Positions 1 through 8,765 of a DNA stretch of 50,670 bases are shown in pieces. The notes beneath the pieces are model-generated. The model made no database searches. It had not been told where the DNA came from and was given only the letters and a program-made list of their open reading frames with translations. The position numbers and the translations under genes were made by a program. This stretch comes from Leptospira sp. (GTDB lineage: Bacteria; Spirochaetota; Leptospiria; Leptospirales; Leptospiraceae): contig PEQN01000022.1 of the NCBI GenBank assembly GCA_002786225.1, forward strand, positions 1 to 50,670, read 5' to 3'. How positions within the stretch are numbered: the stretch's first letter is position 1; each line of letters opens with the position of its first letter.

Positions 1-244
1 GAGTATTATGAATTTCTGTTATTATTCTATTGATGAATTCTAGCCCATCAACCTCTGGCATCTGGTAATCTAAAATAATTACTGCAATATTATTAGGATC
101 TTGTTTTATCGAATTCAATGCTTCTTGTGAATTGTTGAAAATTAGAAGGCGTATAGATTCATCTAAGGACTTTTCAATATAAAATTTTAATAGATCGGTA
201 TATAGAGGGTCATCATCAACAAGAATAATTTTTATTTGCCGCAT
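1..244 (-). CDS. Response regulator receiver protein, C-terminus cut by window edge
   Basis: Partial gene reading off the left edge. The visible 81 residues form the first two thirds of a CheY-like receiver domain: an acidic pocket (VDDDP, residues 9-13) and the phosphoacceptor Asp59 in IILDYQMPEVDG. It starts 1 bp after the stop codon of the upstream receiver-phosphatase gene, so it is almost certainly the ninth gene of the polysaccharide operon and co-translated with it. Whether an output domain follows cannot be seen. It probably receives phosphate from a histidine kinase or phosphorelay; no kinase for it lies in the window. Confidence 0.85.
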   Translation of the reverse strand, partial: MRQIKIILVDDDPLYTDLLKFYIEKSLDESIRLLIFNNSQEALNSIKQDPNNIAVIILDYQMPEVDGLEFINRIITEIHNT

Positions 245-245
245 T

Positions 246-1397
246 TTACCAGAACTCCACGCCTACCATTGTGATATCATCTTCAAAAGTATCTTTACCT
301 TTAAACTCATTTAATTTCGATGTTAGACAATCAATTCCATACTCAATTGGTTGCTTGGTATGATATGCGAGTTCCTTTTTTAAGTTTTCCCTTGTATATT
401 GTTTGCCTTCTGAATTTTTACATTCTACGACACCATCAGAGTAAAGGTATAAACGATCACCACTATCTATCTTTAAGTTTTCAAAGTAAAATAAAGGAGA
501 AGAAACGAGCCCGATAGGTGAGCTCTCACCGCCTTTAAATTCTAGGGTTTGGTTTTCTTTAGAGTAAAACAGTAAAGCAGGGTGTCCTGCAATACCGAAA
601 CGCAGTTCTTGTTTGTCTATTGAATATATTCCAAAAGCTAATGTGAAATATTGAGTTTGGTCAAGAATTAATTTCTCAAATCTAGTTTGTAATCTCTCAA
701 ATAATTTTTCTGGACTAGCTAATTTGTTATCGTGAATTAAAATACTATTCTCAATAAAAGGATTTAAAAGATTGTAAAGAGTAAAAGAAAGCATTGCAGC
801 TCTCGCACCATGCCCAGAAACATCTAATGTGTAAAATATTATTTCGTTAGGGTTATATTCTATAAAATTGAAAACATCACCTGCAATATAAAACGAAGGA
901 ATGAAGCGAAACTTAAAATCTAATCCAGCTATTGATTTAGTAGTAGAAGGAAGTATAGAAAATTGTAATTCAGCAGCAGATTCAAGGTCTAAACGGAAAT
1001 TTTCATTCTTTTGTTCTAGTTCTCTTTGTAATTTTAAGATCCTAGCTCCAGCATGAATTCTTACTTTCAATTCTTCTTTGTTAAATGGTTTAGAAATAAA
1101 ATCATCAGCACCTAATTCTATTCCTTTGATTAAACTATCTTTTCCTTCTAAACTTGTAAGTAAGATAATATAAAGATAAGTATCTAAGAGTGAGCTTCTG
1201 ATAATTTGAATGAGTTCAATTCCATTCATTTCTGGCATCATCCAATCGCAGATTAGAATATCAAAATCTTGTTTCTTAAGTATGGTCAAAGCTTCTTCAG
1301 CAGAATTTAAAGAAGTTACAAAATGTCCCCATTGTATTAAATAATTCTTGAGTAAAATTGTTACATTTTCGTCATCATCAACAAGTAAAATGTTCAT
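246..1397 (-). CDS. Response regulator with SpoIIE/RsbU-type PP2C phosphatase output
   Basis: 383 aa. Residues 1-120 are a receiver domain with acidic residues D7-D9, phosphoacceptor Asp51 in CDWMMPEMNG and the conserved Lys102 (SKPF). A helical, charged linker (about 118-145) leads into a SpoIIE-type PP2C domain (about 150-383). Its metal-binding motifs are present: AGDVF (Asp173), DVSGHG (191-196) and a C-terminal EDD. Proteins of this layout dephosphorylate STAS-domain anti-anti-sigma factors or related partners in response to phosphorylation. The start overlaps the end of the upstream gene by 4 bp. The only STAS-like domain I see nearby is the tail of the WecG-type protein two genes upstream, so that protein or an unlinked STAS protein is the likely partner. 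Domain call is firm; the target is inference. Confidence 0.93.
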   Translation of the reverse strand: MNILLVDDDENVTILLKNYLIQWGHFVTSLNSAEEALTILKKQDFDILICDWMMPEMNGIELIQIIRSSLLDTYLYIILLTSLEGKDSLIKGIELGADDFISKPFNKEELKVRIHAGARILKLQRELEQKNENFRLDLESAAELQFSILPSTTKSIAGLDFKFRFIPSFYIAGDVFNFIEYNPNEIIFYTLDVSGHGARAAMLSFTLYNLLNPFIENSILIHDNKLASPEKLFERLQTRFEKLILDQTQYFTLAFGIYSIDKQELRFGIAGHPALLFYSKENQTLEFKGGESSPIGLVSSPLFYFENLKIDSGDRLYLYSDGVVECKNSEGKQYTRENLKKELAYHTKQPIEYGIDCLTSKLNEFKGKDTFEDDITMVGVEFW

Positions 1398-2830
1398 GAC
1401 ATCTTTCTCGTAAATAAGCTCAACAGAATAATCTTCAAATCAAGAGTAAATTTCCTGAGTTTTTTATAAAAAAGGTCACTAATAAGTCTTTGTTCATCGC
1501 TTGCTGATTCTTTGCTCTCCGCATCACATAAATTAAATATACCTGATGGATATATTAAATCATTTGAATTATTTATTGAATATGAATTTCCAACTAAACG
1601 AATTCTCCCTAACAAATTATACCAAAGCAAACCATAAAGACGCAATGGTAAATACTTAATATCCAAAAGCATAAATTTAATTGAGATTTTATTCCGGTTT
1701 CCAGCTAAATCAATTCCATCATCTAAAATAAAAATTTCAACTTGTTTGAAATAATTAGATTTATTGAATAATGAATTGTAAATCTTTAGAATATTATAAG
1801 GAATAAAAAATAGGAACAAAAGTATGGAGGTTATTATTTTTTCTAAAAATAGAGGCATTCTATAATTTATATTATTTGATCTTTTTAATAGAAAATTATC
1901 AGGGATGCTAACAATTGAATTTGTTTCATAATTATAAATAAAATTATAAATTACAAAAGAATTTTTAATATCTAATCCTTCTCCAATATGGGTATTTTTA
2001 AAAATTAAACTATTTGAAATTGAAGATCTAGATCCTACGAGTGTTCCTTCTCCTAATATTGCATTGATTCCTATGATTGTATTGGGTTCTAAAATTGATT
2101 CTCTACCTATCACTAAAGGTTGGATCAGATTATTAGATACAGAAAGACGAACTCCCGGTGCGAGAAAGATACCAGGTTTAATTTCATTGCAACTATGATT
2201 AATTATATCTTTCCAATCATATAACAATTTAAGTTGCAGTTGCCACAATTCTTGCAAATTATGAAAAGAAAATAAAGAATTTCCAACATCAACGAAATCT
2301 CCCTTTTCCAACAAAAAATTCAATTTATCATACCCTTGAGGTAGATTTTCCAAAATTCTATTAAGCTTAGTTGCAGAAGAAATATAGAATGGACCCCTGT
2401 GACTGAGATCCTTATTTTTTTGAAAAAATAAAATCTTTTTTTGTTCTTCCTCTTGAAGATTTGAATTATTGAGATATAATTTTAATTTTTGAAATAAGTT
2501 TTGATGAAGGAAATAGTTCCATGGAACAAAAAGTATACCTTGATCATCGTTTCTAAAAATTGATACTAATTCTATTATTTTGAGAAAGTTTTTAGTGCTT
2601 TTGACTTTAAGATCAATTCCATATTTAGTTCCATCTCCTAGATATTTTCTTGTTTCAAAAACTGATTCATTAAATAGAAAAACAAAATCACGAAATCCCG
2701 ATTCATAAGCATTTTGAATAATAAATTCATATGTATTTAGATTTAACAAGGGAAAGATTCCCATTTCAATGGTCTTGTGCATATGATGAAGGTTAGGTTC
2801 AAGTTGAGTAGAAAAGATTACTATTTTCAT
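1394..2830 (-). CDS. Degenerate nucleotidyltransferase / left-handed beta-helix / sugar-transferase-like fusion
   Basis: 478 aa with three parts. Residues 1-215 follow the layout of NDP-sugar pyrophosphorylases (IIQNAYESGFRDFVF, KYLGDGTKYGIDL), but the N-terminal GxGxRL nucleotide loop is replaced by FSTQLEP and the catalytic Lys region is unrecognisable. Residues 220-300 are hexapeptide repeats (VIGRESILEPNTIIG, AILGEGTLVG). A hydrophobic segment near 330-350 precedes a C-terminal part resembling the end of WcaJ-type phosphoglycosyl transferases: LLGRIRLVGNS in place of GEMSLVGPRP, YPSGIFNL for TPGITCIW, and LDLKIILLSL. The catalytic Asp-Glu pair of that family is missing. I infer a membrane-attached non-catalytic protein of polysaccharide assembly, perhaps a scaffold or regulator of the active sugar transferase two genes upstream. 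It sits 6 bp after the WecG gene and overlaps the phosphatase gene by 4 bp. Confidence 0.72.
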   Translation of the reverse strand: MKIVIFSTQLEPNLHHMHKTIEMGIFPLLNLNTYEFIIQNAYESGFRDFVFLFNESVFETRKYLGDGTKYGIDLKVKSTKNFLKIIELVSIFRNDDQGILFVPWNYFLHQNLFQKLKLYLNNSNLQEEEQKKILFFQKNKDLSHRGPFYISSATKLNRILENLPQGYDKLNFLLEKGDFVDVGNSLFSFHNLQELWQLQLKLLYDWKDIINHSCNEIKPGIFLAPGVRLSVSNNLIQPLVIGRESILEPNTIIGINAILGEGTLVGSRSSISNSLIFKNTHIGEGLDIKNSFVIYNFIYNYETNSIVSIPDNFLLKRSNNINYRMPLFLEKIITSILLFLFFIPYNILKIYNSLFNKSNYFKQVEIFILDDGIDLAGNRNKISIKFMLLDIKYLPLRLYGLLWYNLLGRIRLVGNSYSINNSNDLIYPSGIFNLCDAESKESASDEQRLISDLFYKKLRKFTLDLKIILLSLFTRKMS

Positions 2831-2836
2831 AATTTT

Positions 2837-3949
2837 TTATATTATTCTTTGCAGATACAATTGTAATTTTATCAGTCGATTTGATATAATTTTTATAGAA
2901 ATATTTTTCTTTGAGCATTCTTTTTTTAAAATGAGAATTTTATAAATGTCTTCATGATTGCATGCTTTTATTCCATTTAAATTTAAAATTATTTTTCCTT
3001 TGTCAGGTTTTAGTTTCATTTTATTTAAAGTCTTGATTAAATCATCTTCGGATTTCCAGTCTTCTAAGGAAAAATGATTTGAATCCTTGATCTCAGATAA
3101 CATTTTGTTAGCTTGTAATAATTTCTTGTTGCCATTCTTATTGATAGCATTTACCAGAAATAGAAACTGATAATAAACGAGAAGTGGAATAAACATAATA
3201 GAAAAAAGTAGAGCGTCAATTAGATATCTTTTAAATAGTCTTATTGGTTCTTCTTTCAAACGGTAGACCCATTCTAATCCTGAAATTTGCATCCACCTAG
3301 GGGCCCTTTGAATTTTTCCTAGGTAAAAATTTAACGTTCCACCGATTCCCATTACAAAAGGTATTGAAATATTAGAACGATTCCGGTAATACCAAATTTC
3401 TTGTTTGGGATTACCAAATGATAAAAAAAGTATATCGGGCTTTTTTAAATTTATATCCTTGATTATTTCAAAATCAATTTCTTCATTTGAGTCAATTGAT
3501 TGTATCATTGGATAATTACTTCCTACAATTTTTAATTTGGGGAATTCATTTCGTATTTTTTCAATTGCTAATTTCGCTTCAGATTCTTTGCCTCCTAAAA
3601 AATAGATCTTCCATTTTTTAGCTTCTGCAAGATTCAGCAATGGCTTGAAAAGATCTGCACCTGTAACTCTTTCTTTAATTGGGAAACCGAGTCCACGAAT
3701 TGCCCAAACAATAGGCATTCCATCGGCAGTCACCCATTCAGCATGAATTAATGTTTTTAAAAGATTAATATTTTTTATTTTCTTGTAGCTGGCGTATAAA
3801 GTGTTCACTACAAAGTCAGTATTGACTGTTGCAATATAGGAAGATTTTTTATTAGATTTATTGGTTTTTATAATATTTTCAAATGAGCTCAAAGTCTCAT
3901 CAAAGGAATTTCCATTGATCGGGATACCAAGTAGAATTCCTTTAGACAA
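2837..3949 (-). CDS. WecG/TagA/CpsF-family glycosyltransferase with membrane segment and STAS-like tail
   Basis: 370 aa; the family is usually about 240-260 aa. Residues 1-240 are a GT26 domain that adds the second sugar to an undecaprenyl-linked sugar. Family landmarks are TVNTDF (41-46), ADGMPIVW (75-82), FLGG (117-120), SFGNPKQE (177-184), and RAPRWMQISGLEWVYRLKEEP at about 215-235. A hydrophobic segment at 246-268 would hold it in the inner membrane. The extra 290-370 reads like a STAS domain (GKIILNLNGIKACNHEDIY, then a basic helix and SIKIIS strand). The usual DSSG phosphoserine motif is replaced by ACNHED, so it is probably not phosphorylated. It lies 1 bp after the initiating sugar transferase gene. 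The glycosyltransferase call is firm; the STAS call is moderate. Confidence 0.88.
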   Translation of the reverse strand: MSKGILLGIPINGNSFDETLSSFENIIKTNKSNKKSSYIATVNTDFVVNTLYASYKKIKNINLLKTLIHAEWVTADGMPIVWAIRGLGFPIKERVTGADLFKPLLNLAEAKKWKIYFLGGKESEAKLAIEKIRNEFPKLKIVGSNYPMIQSIDSNEEIDFEIIKDINLKKPDILFLSFGNPKQEIWYYRNRSNISIPFVMGIGGTLNFYLGKIQRAPRWMQISGLEWVYRLKEEPIRLFKRYLIDALLFSIMFIPLLVYYQFLFLVNAINKNGNKKLLQANKMLSEIKDSNHFSLEDWKSEDDLIKTLNKMKLKPDKGKIILNLNGIKACNHEDIYKILILKKECSKKNISIKIISNRLIKLQLYLQRII

Positions 3950-3950
3950 A

Positions 3951-4682
3951 TCAATATGCTCCTTTACCGAAAAGAACAGCAGGGATTGTTCTTAGAAGTA
4001 TCAAGATATCTTGCCAGATAGATTGGGAATAAATATATTGAACATCAAGTTTAACTTGTCCTTCAAAATTTATTTCACTTCTACCACTTACCTGCCAAAT
4101 ACAGGTTATCCCAGGTGTAACTTCCAATCTCCTTCTGTCGGCTTGGCTGTATTCTGCAACTTCCTTGGGCACTGGAGGTCTAGGACCAACGAGTGACATT
4201 TCACCTACAAAGACATTCCACAATTGCGGTAATTCATCAATAGAAAATTTTCTAATAAAACGTCCTACTTTCGTAACTCTAGGATCTTCCTTCATTTTGA
4301 AAATTACACCTCCTGTTTCATTTTGTTCCATTAACTTTTCTTTCAGGGTTTCAGCATCTGCTCTCATTGATCTGAATTTATGCATTCGAAATATTTTACC
4401 CCATTTACCGATTCTATTCTGGTGGAAGAATATATTTCCTGAGGATTCTAATTTTATTAAGATGGCTACAACTAAAAATATAGGAGAAAACGCTATCATA
4501 AGAATACCAGATGCTAATATATCAATGGTACGTTTAAATGCATAGGTAGCAGAGATAACAAATTTCCATAAAAGATTTTTAAGTTGCATCCTGACCATTA
4601 AACGAAATCTACTTAGCTTTGGACTTCCTTTAGCATATTGATTATATATTTCATCAAAAAGTTCTTTCTGTTCTGCCCTCAT
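3951..4682 (-). CDS. Undecaprenyl-phosphate sugar phosphotransferase (WcaJ/PglC type)
   Basis: 243 aa, a short monotopic-type phosphoglycosyl transferase that starts polymer synthesis by moving a sugar-1-phosphate from an NDP-sugar to undecaprenyl phosphate. A membrane-embedded helix spans about 53-77 (ASGILMIAFSPIFLVVAIL). KFRSM (102-106), the catalytic pair Asp149-Glu150 in SIDELPQLWNV, SLVGPRPP (163-170) and PGITCIWQVSGRS are all intact. The N-terminus lacks the long CoA-binding-like domain of WcaJ/WbaP enzymes, as in PglC. The start codon directly follows the stop of the GT4 gene with no gap. The first sugar cannot be deduced from sequence. Confidence 0.95.
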   Translation of the reverse strand: MRAEQKELFDEIYNQYAKGSPKLSRFRLMVRMQLKNLLWKFVISATYAFKRTIDILASGILMIAFSPIFLVVAILIKLESSGNIFFHQNRIGKWGKIFRMHKFRSMRADAETLKEKLMEQNETGGVIFKMKEDPRVTKVGRFIRKFSIDELPQLWNVFVGEMSLVGPRPPVPKEVAEYSQADRRRLEVTPGITCIWQVSGRSEINFEGQVKLDVQYIYSQSIWQDILILLRTIPAVLFGKGAY

Positions 4683-5864
4683 TCATGTCTCCTTAGTATA
4701 AACTTCCATTAAATGGTTAATTATTTTGGATCTAGGATAAATAGAGATACATTCTTTTCTTTGTTTGTCTGCTAGTAAACGAAATCCCATATTTTTGTCT
4801 TCTATAAGACGAATTTTTCTAACTATGTCGGCTGTATTTTGATTAGAATCTAGAATAGCTTCTGGAAAATTATAGAAAATTTCTTGTAATGTGGGATAAT
4901 AAAAGGCAAATGTTGGACAGCCTAAACCCATAGATTCGATAATACATAATCCGAAACTTTCCATTTTGGCTGTATGGATGTTAAGATTTGCATGAGCTAT
5001 CCATTGATAAGCATTATCTCTTGAAAGTGCACCAAGAAAATAAAAGCATTCATCAAGGTTATGCTGTAATAAGTAGTCTTTTAGTATAAGGTAGTAAGAT
5101 TTATCAATTTCGCCTATGAGAACAAAGTTTTTTTTGATACCAAGTTTTTGAAATTCAAATGCAATTTCAGCTAGACGAAGTTGATTTTTTATATCAGTGA
5201 CTTTCCCTACATTGATAATATATTCACCGATACTTGAAATCTGTTTTGAAATATTCTCATCAATATTAAACTTCAAATCTACTCCCATTTGAATAATTTT
5301 TATAACCTGATTAAAATTTTCAAACTTATGGTTCATTCTTTCTTCATATAAATTTTTGCAATGCTTAGATACACATGCAATTGTTAGGTTAGGAATAGTA
5401 TAAGCTTTCTTGCATTCAGATTGAAATTTTTTGAAAATATAAGAATTCTTGTTAAAATATCCAGATTGGATGAATTCAATATCTGGTTCATAATTTGCAT
5501 GTAAAGTATAAAAGGAATGCGGGAACTTTCTATTTAGGCTGTATAATGCGATTAAAGAAATAATATCGTGAACATTAATTATTTTTACATGAGCAGGAAG
5601 ATTTTGAATTTTATTCTTCAAGATGAAAACTATCAATTGAATTTTAAAATAGAATAAAATTTCCCATTTCAATAATTTAAAGAGTTTTGAAAATAATTTT
5701 AAAATCTTATCTGTAAAATATGAATTATAATAATCAAAATTATACGGATGAATAATATTAACCTCAATATCGTTTGATTTTATTTCTTGGTATAAATCTC
5801 TGATATGCGAGGCTACACCATTTGTGTCCCTGATTGGATTCTGCATAGAAATTATTGCAATCAT
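4683..5864 (-). CDS. Family 4 glycosyltransferase
   Basis: 393 aa from the chosen ATG at 5864, which overlaps the flippase stop codon as ATGA and is preceded by GGAGGAGG; a longer reading to 5936 would run back inside the flippase gene and lacks this signal. The N-terminal domain opens MIAIISMQNP with a glycine-poor loop at DTNGVASHIRDLY, typical of GT-B enzymes. The C-terminal domain has NVGKVTDIKNQLRLAEIA, FVLIGEI, FLGALSRDNAYQWIAHANL and the ESFGLCIIE sequence (EX7E motif) that binds the sugar nucleotide. It should add one sugar to the lipid-linked repeat unit on the cytoplasmic face of the membrane. Donor and linkage are unknown. Confidence 0.9.
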   Translation of the reverse strand: MIAIISMQNPIRDTNGVASHIRDLYQEIKSNDIEVNIIHPYNFDYYNSYFTDKILKLFSKLFKLLKWEILFYFKIQLIVFILKNKIQNLPAHVKIINVHDIISLIALYSLNRKFPHSFYTLHANYEPDIEFIQSGYFNKNSYIFKKFQSECKKAYTIPNLTIACVSKHCKNLYEERMNHKFENFNQVIKIIQMGVDLKFNIDENISKQISSIGEYIINVGKVTDIKNQLRLAEIAFEFQKLGIKKNFVLIGEIDKSYYLILKDYLLQHNLDECFYFLGALSRDNAYQWIAHANLNIHTAKMESFGLCIIESMGLGCPTFAFYYPTLQEIFYNFPEAILDSNQNTADIVRKIRLIEDKNMGFRLLADKQRKECISIYPRSKIINHLMEVYTKET

Positions 5865-7411
5865 AAATTTCCTCCTCCCATATCTTTCCAAGGCTTCTTT
5901 CCTTCTAATAAAAAATAGAATCCTATACTCAAACACAAACAGATGGCAGAGATAACGAAAATTATACTGTAATCAGAGAAATTGAACTCTTTAAGGATTG
6001 GATGAATCATTTTAGAAGAAAATCCCATTAATATAAATAGAAGGAACGATTGAAACCAAGGAGTAAGAATAGATCTATAAGAACATTTAATAACTGCTAT
6101 AAGAAGTAACATTTCTGCTAATGCTGCTACAAAACCTACAAGAAACACCAGAGTGGATTGAATATATAATGAGGAAATTTTCCCAATATTTAAAATTTCT
6201 AAAAAAGAAAATAATTCTACATCAATAATTTTAAAATAAAATCCATAAAATAATAAAAAGAAAACCAATAAAGCAAAGCTCATTGAGTAGGTTTCTAATT
6301 CAGCCCTACCTATTCCTATCAAAGTTGAGCCTTGGAACATGCTGATAATCCGAAAGATACCGCGACAAGAAACCCAGAACATTGGAATAATTGCAGGGTA
6401 GAATTCTTCTCTATAAAGAATATGGATGATTTCCTCAGAAAAATAAATCATATTAAAAATTATCGGTATAGCAAATGTTAATGCTAAAGTTGAGGATCTT
6501 CGATAAATTTTTTGTACCCTAGTTAAATCAGATTGAACATTTGAAATAATCGGAAAGAAAGATTGTCCAATGATTCCAACCAAAAACATTTCAAGTGAAA
6601 TTGCAAGATTTTTACCTATATTATAATTACCCAGTTCATTCATTCCATTCCATTTCCCAATAAAAAGTGTATCTAGGTTCAAGGCTGCCCAGGTTACTAA
6701 AGTATTGATCATAATAAATTTACCGAATCTGAGTAGATCTTTAGAATACTTATCAAAAATTTGAAATTTTGGTCGGAAGGAATTGAGTTTGTAAGAAAAA
6801 TATATTTTGAAAATGGGAGTAAATAAGGATCCTATCACCAAGGCCCAAACATTTTGCAGAAGAAAAGCTAATGAAACTGTAAAGAAAATGCTTAGTATTT
6901 CAGAACCGAATTCATAAATTACTTGCAAATCAGTTCTTAGCTTTTTTATATTCAGATATATTCCAGGATTCTCCAAAGCACCTAAGGGGATGCTGAATGA
7001 AATGATCCAAATCATAAATAACAGTATTTCCTGATCATAAAAAACTGAAAGAGGATAAGAAATAAGAAAACAAAAAATAAATAAAAATAAACCTCGCAAC
7101 AGACTAATCGACCATGCAGTATTTAGAAATTCTTCCTTATCTGCATCCTTACTTTGTATGATTGCAGTTTTAATTCCAATATCAGAAAACAATTGAATCA
7201 TAGTTATTATGACTAAACATGTTGCCATAAGCCCGAAACTTGAAGGAGAGAGCATATATGTTAGTAAAATATTAGAAACCAATCTTAATCCGTAACTGGT
7301 TCCTTTTCCGATTATACTCCAACTAACAGAGCGAATACCTTGTAGTTTTAAATTATTTTCAGGATGTATCAGAAGAAAGGATTTAATTTTATGAAATGAT
7401 TGAATTATCAT
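5861..7411 (-). CDS. Wzx-type polysaccharide flippase
   Basis: 516 aa, almost entirely hydrophobic with about 12-14 predicted membrane helices separated by short basic loops. The N-terminal GIRSVSWSIIGKGTSYGLRL and the first helix (ILLTYMLSPSSFGLMATCLV) are typical of the polysaccharide transporter (PST/MOP) superfamily. It should move undecaprenyl-linked repeat units across the inner membrane. No Wzy polymerase is recognisable in the window, so polymerisation is either done elsewhere or the product is a short glycan. It overlaps the acyltransferase gene upstream by 4 bp and the GT4 gene downstream by 4 bp. Confidence 0.92.
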   Translation of the reverse strand: MIIQSFHKIKSFLLIHPENNLKLQGIRSVSWSIIGKGTSYGLRLVSNILLTYMLSPSSFGLMATCLVIITMIQLFSDIGIKTAIIQSKDADKEEFLNTAWSISLLRGLFLFIFCFLISYPLSVFYDQEILLFMIWIISFSIPLGALENPGIYLNIKKLRTDLQVIYEFGSEILSIFFTVSLAFLLQNVWALVIGSLFTPIFKIYFSYKLNSFRPKFQIFDKYSKDLLRFGKFIMINTLVTWAALNLDTLFIGKWNGMNELGNYNIGKNLAISLEMFLVGIIGQSFFPIISNVQSDLTRVQKIYRRSSTLALTFAIPIIFNMIYFSEEIIHILYREEFYPAIIPMFWVSCRGIFRIISMFQGSTLIGIGRAELETYSMSFALLVFFLLFYGFYFKIIDVELFSFLEILNIGKISSLYIQSTLVFLVGFVAALAEMLLLIAVIKCSYRSILTPWFQSFLLFILMGFSSKMIHPILKEFNFSDYSIIFVISAICLCLSIGFYFLLEGKKPWKDMGGGNL

Positions 7412-7911
7412 TTAGACTTTTTTTTGTGTATTGCAGGAATTCCTACAGCTATACAATTCGATGGAATATTCTTAAGAACAACCGCATTGGCTCCAATAGT
7501 TACATTGTCACCAATTTGAATACCACCTAGAATCTTTGCACCTGTTCCAATATCACAATTGTCTCCGATAATGGGAGCTTCTGGTAGATCTATGTTTTTT
7601 AGTCCGATTGTAACTCCATTTCTTATTACACAATTGTTTCCGATTTCAGCGAATCCACTTATAACGATTCCTCCAAAATGATCAATACGCAAATTATGTC
7701 CTACTTTTGTTTCACAAGGTAATTCTATTCCTGTAATAATTTGAATAAACTTAAAGAGAAATTTATAGAGTAAAGAAAATATTTTTCGAATGAAAGATAA
7801 CCTAATTCCATACCTCCATCGACCAAGCCTATATACAAGCATTACCCAAAATCCTTGCTTGCTCCAATCTCCCTTATATGCTCTTAAATCAGATTTTACG
7901 TTTTCAAACAT
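7408..7911 (-). CDS. Serine acetyltransferase-like hexapeptide-repeat acyltransferase
   Basis: 167 aa. The C-terminal two thirds is a left-handed beta-helix of hexapeptide repeats (IGNNCVIRNGVTIG, IIGDNCDIGTGAKILGG, IGDNVTIGANAVVLKNIP), with the HFGGIVISG loop that carries the catalytic His in CysE-like enzymes. The N-terminus has the FWVMLVYRLGRWRYG sequence often seen in CysE relatives from capsule clusters. It most likely O-acetylates a sugar of the polymer rather than serine, judged from its place between a regulator and the flippase. It shares one base with the upstream regulator's stop (TAATG) and overlaps the flippase by 4 bp. Confidence 0.9.
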   Translation of the reverse strand: MFENVKSDLRAYKGDWSKQGFWVMLVYRLGRWRYGIRLSFIRKIFSLLYKFLFKFIQIITGIELPCETKVGHNLRIDHFGGIVISGFAEIGNNCVIRNGVTIGLKNIDLPEAPIIGDNCDIGTGAKILGGIQIGDNVTIGANAVVLKNIPSNCIAVGIPAIHKKKSK

Positions 7912-8636
7912 TAGTATTTACACTTGGATAGAACTTTATTATTCTTAATTCTATCAGTATTGATTGTTCTCATAAAACCACCAGATAAACGTATGTCATA
8001 AAGTGGAGTATGTGAAATGTTGATTGTATTTTGCACTAGCTTTTCTAATATTTCTATTGCATTGAGGGACAATTTGAACTCTGGATTTACATTGAAATGA
8101 ATTTTTGAATATTTATATCCATAGAATTGAGTTTCAAAGATTTCTTTAGCTTTAATGGGAAAATTTTCATCTGGAATTCCAGTAACATGAATTAATAAAT
8201 CATTAAGATCGCTACTTTTTTCAAAGTTCAGTCTTGCCGGTACAAACTCTCTCTTGATCAATGTCTCAGCCTCAATTTTAAGCATCTCAAATGTTATTTT
8301 ACGTATGTCAGTCATGGTTGTGGGCTTTAATAGAAATCTTCTTATCCCCATACTAACAATTCTTTGAATCATTTCTTTTCGATTATCCGCTGTCAATAAA
8401 ATAATTTTGTCTTTATTTATAGAAGATTTTAATCTCTGTAGAAGTGTTTCACCATTCATATAAGGCATGTTTATATCCAAAAACATTAAGTCGAATTTAC
8501 GAGACTTTAATAGGTTTATTGCTTGGTACCCATTGTTTGCGCTTTTGATTACAAAATTAATTTCTTTAAATGAGTGTCTTATAAATTGAATAACCGTTTC
8601 ATCATCATCGACTACCAGGATTGAATAAATTTTCAT
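7911..8636 (-). CDS. Response regulator with unrecognised C-terminal domain
   Basis: 241 aa from ATG at 8636, chosen because TGGAGG lies 10 nt upstream; an alternative TTG at 8699 has no such signal. Residues 1-118 are a receiver domain: D10-D12, phosphoacceptor Asp54 in FLDINMPYMNG and Lys104 in LLKP. The remaining 120 residues match no output domain I know and contain no helix-turn-helix, GGDEF or phosphatase motifs. A stretch near 180-230 (KIHFNVNPEF, a helix, then YDIRLSGGFMRTI) has the strand-helix-strand order of a STAS fold, but this is weak. As first gene of the nine-gene operon it is well placed to control the activity of the assembly proteins, not transcription. Confidence 0.85.
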   Translation of the reverse strand: MKIYSILVVDDDETVIQFIRHSFKEINFVIKSANNGYQAINLLKSRKFDLMFLDINMPYMNGETLLQRLKSSINKDKIILLTADNRKEMIQRIVSMGIRRFLLKPTTMTDIRKITFEMLKIEAETLIKREFVPARLNFEKSSDLNDLLIHVTGIPDENFPIKAKEIFETQFYGYKYSKIHFNVNPEFKLSLNAIEILEKLVQNTINISHTPLYDIRLSGGFMRTINTDRIKNNKVLSKCKY

Positions 8637-8765
8637 ATTGACTAAGCCTCCATCACTCTTTGAATTCAATATATCAATGGATTGCAACAACCGTGCCAAC
8701 TTGATCCAGGTTTACTTGATGATAAAAAGCAAATTCTGAACACGAAAAACCCTCAAAAGGAATAA

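Noticed and set aside
4165..4545. 126-codon plus-strand reading frame opposite the sugar transferase
   Set aside because: Antisense to a clear WcaJ-type gene with all family motifs; the frame has no ribosome site and no recognisable protein.
5865..5936. Longer start for the GT4 glycosyltransferase
   Set aside because: It would run into the flippase gene, while the ATGA overlap with GGAGGAGG at 5864 gives a far better start.
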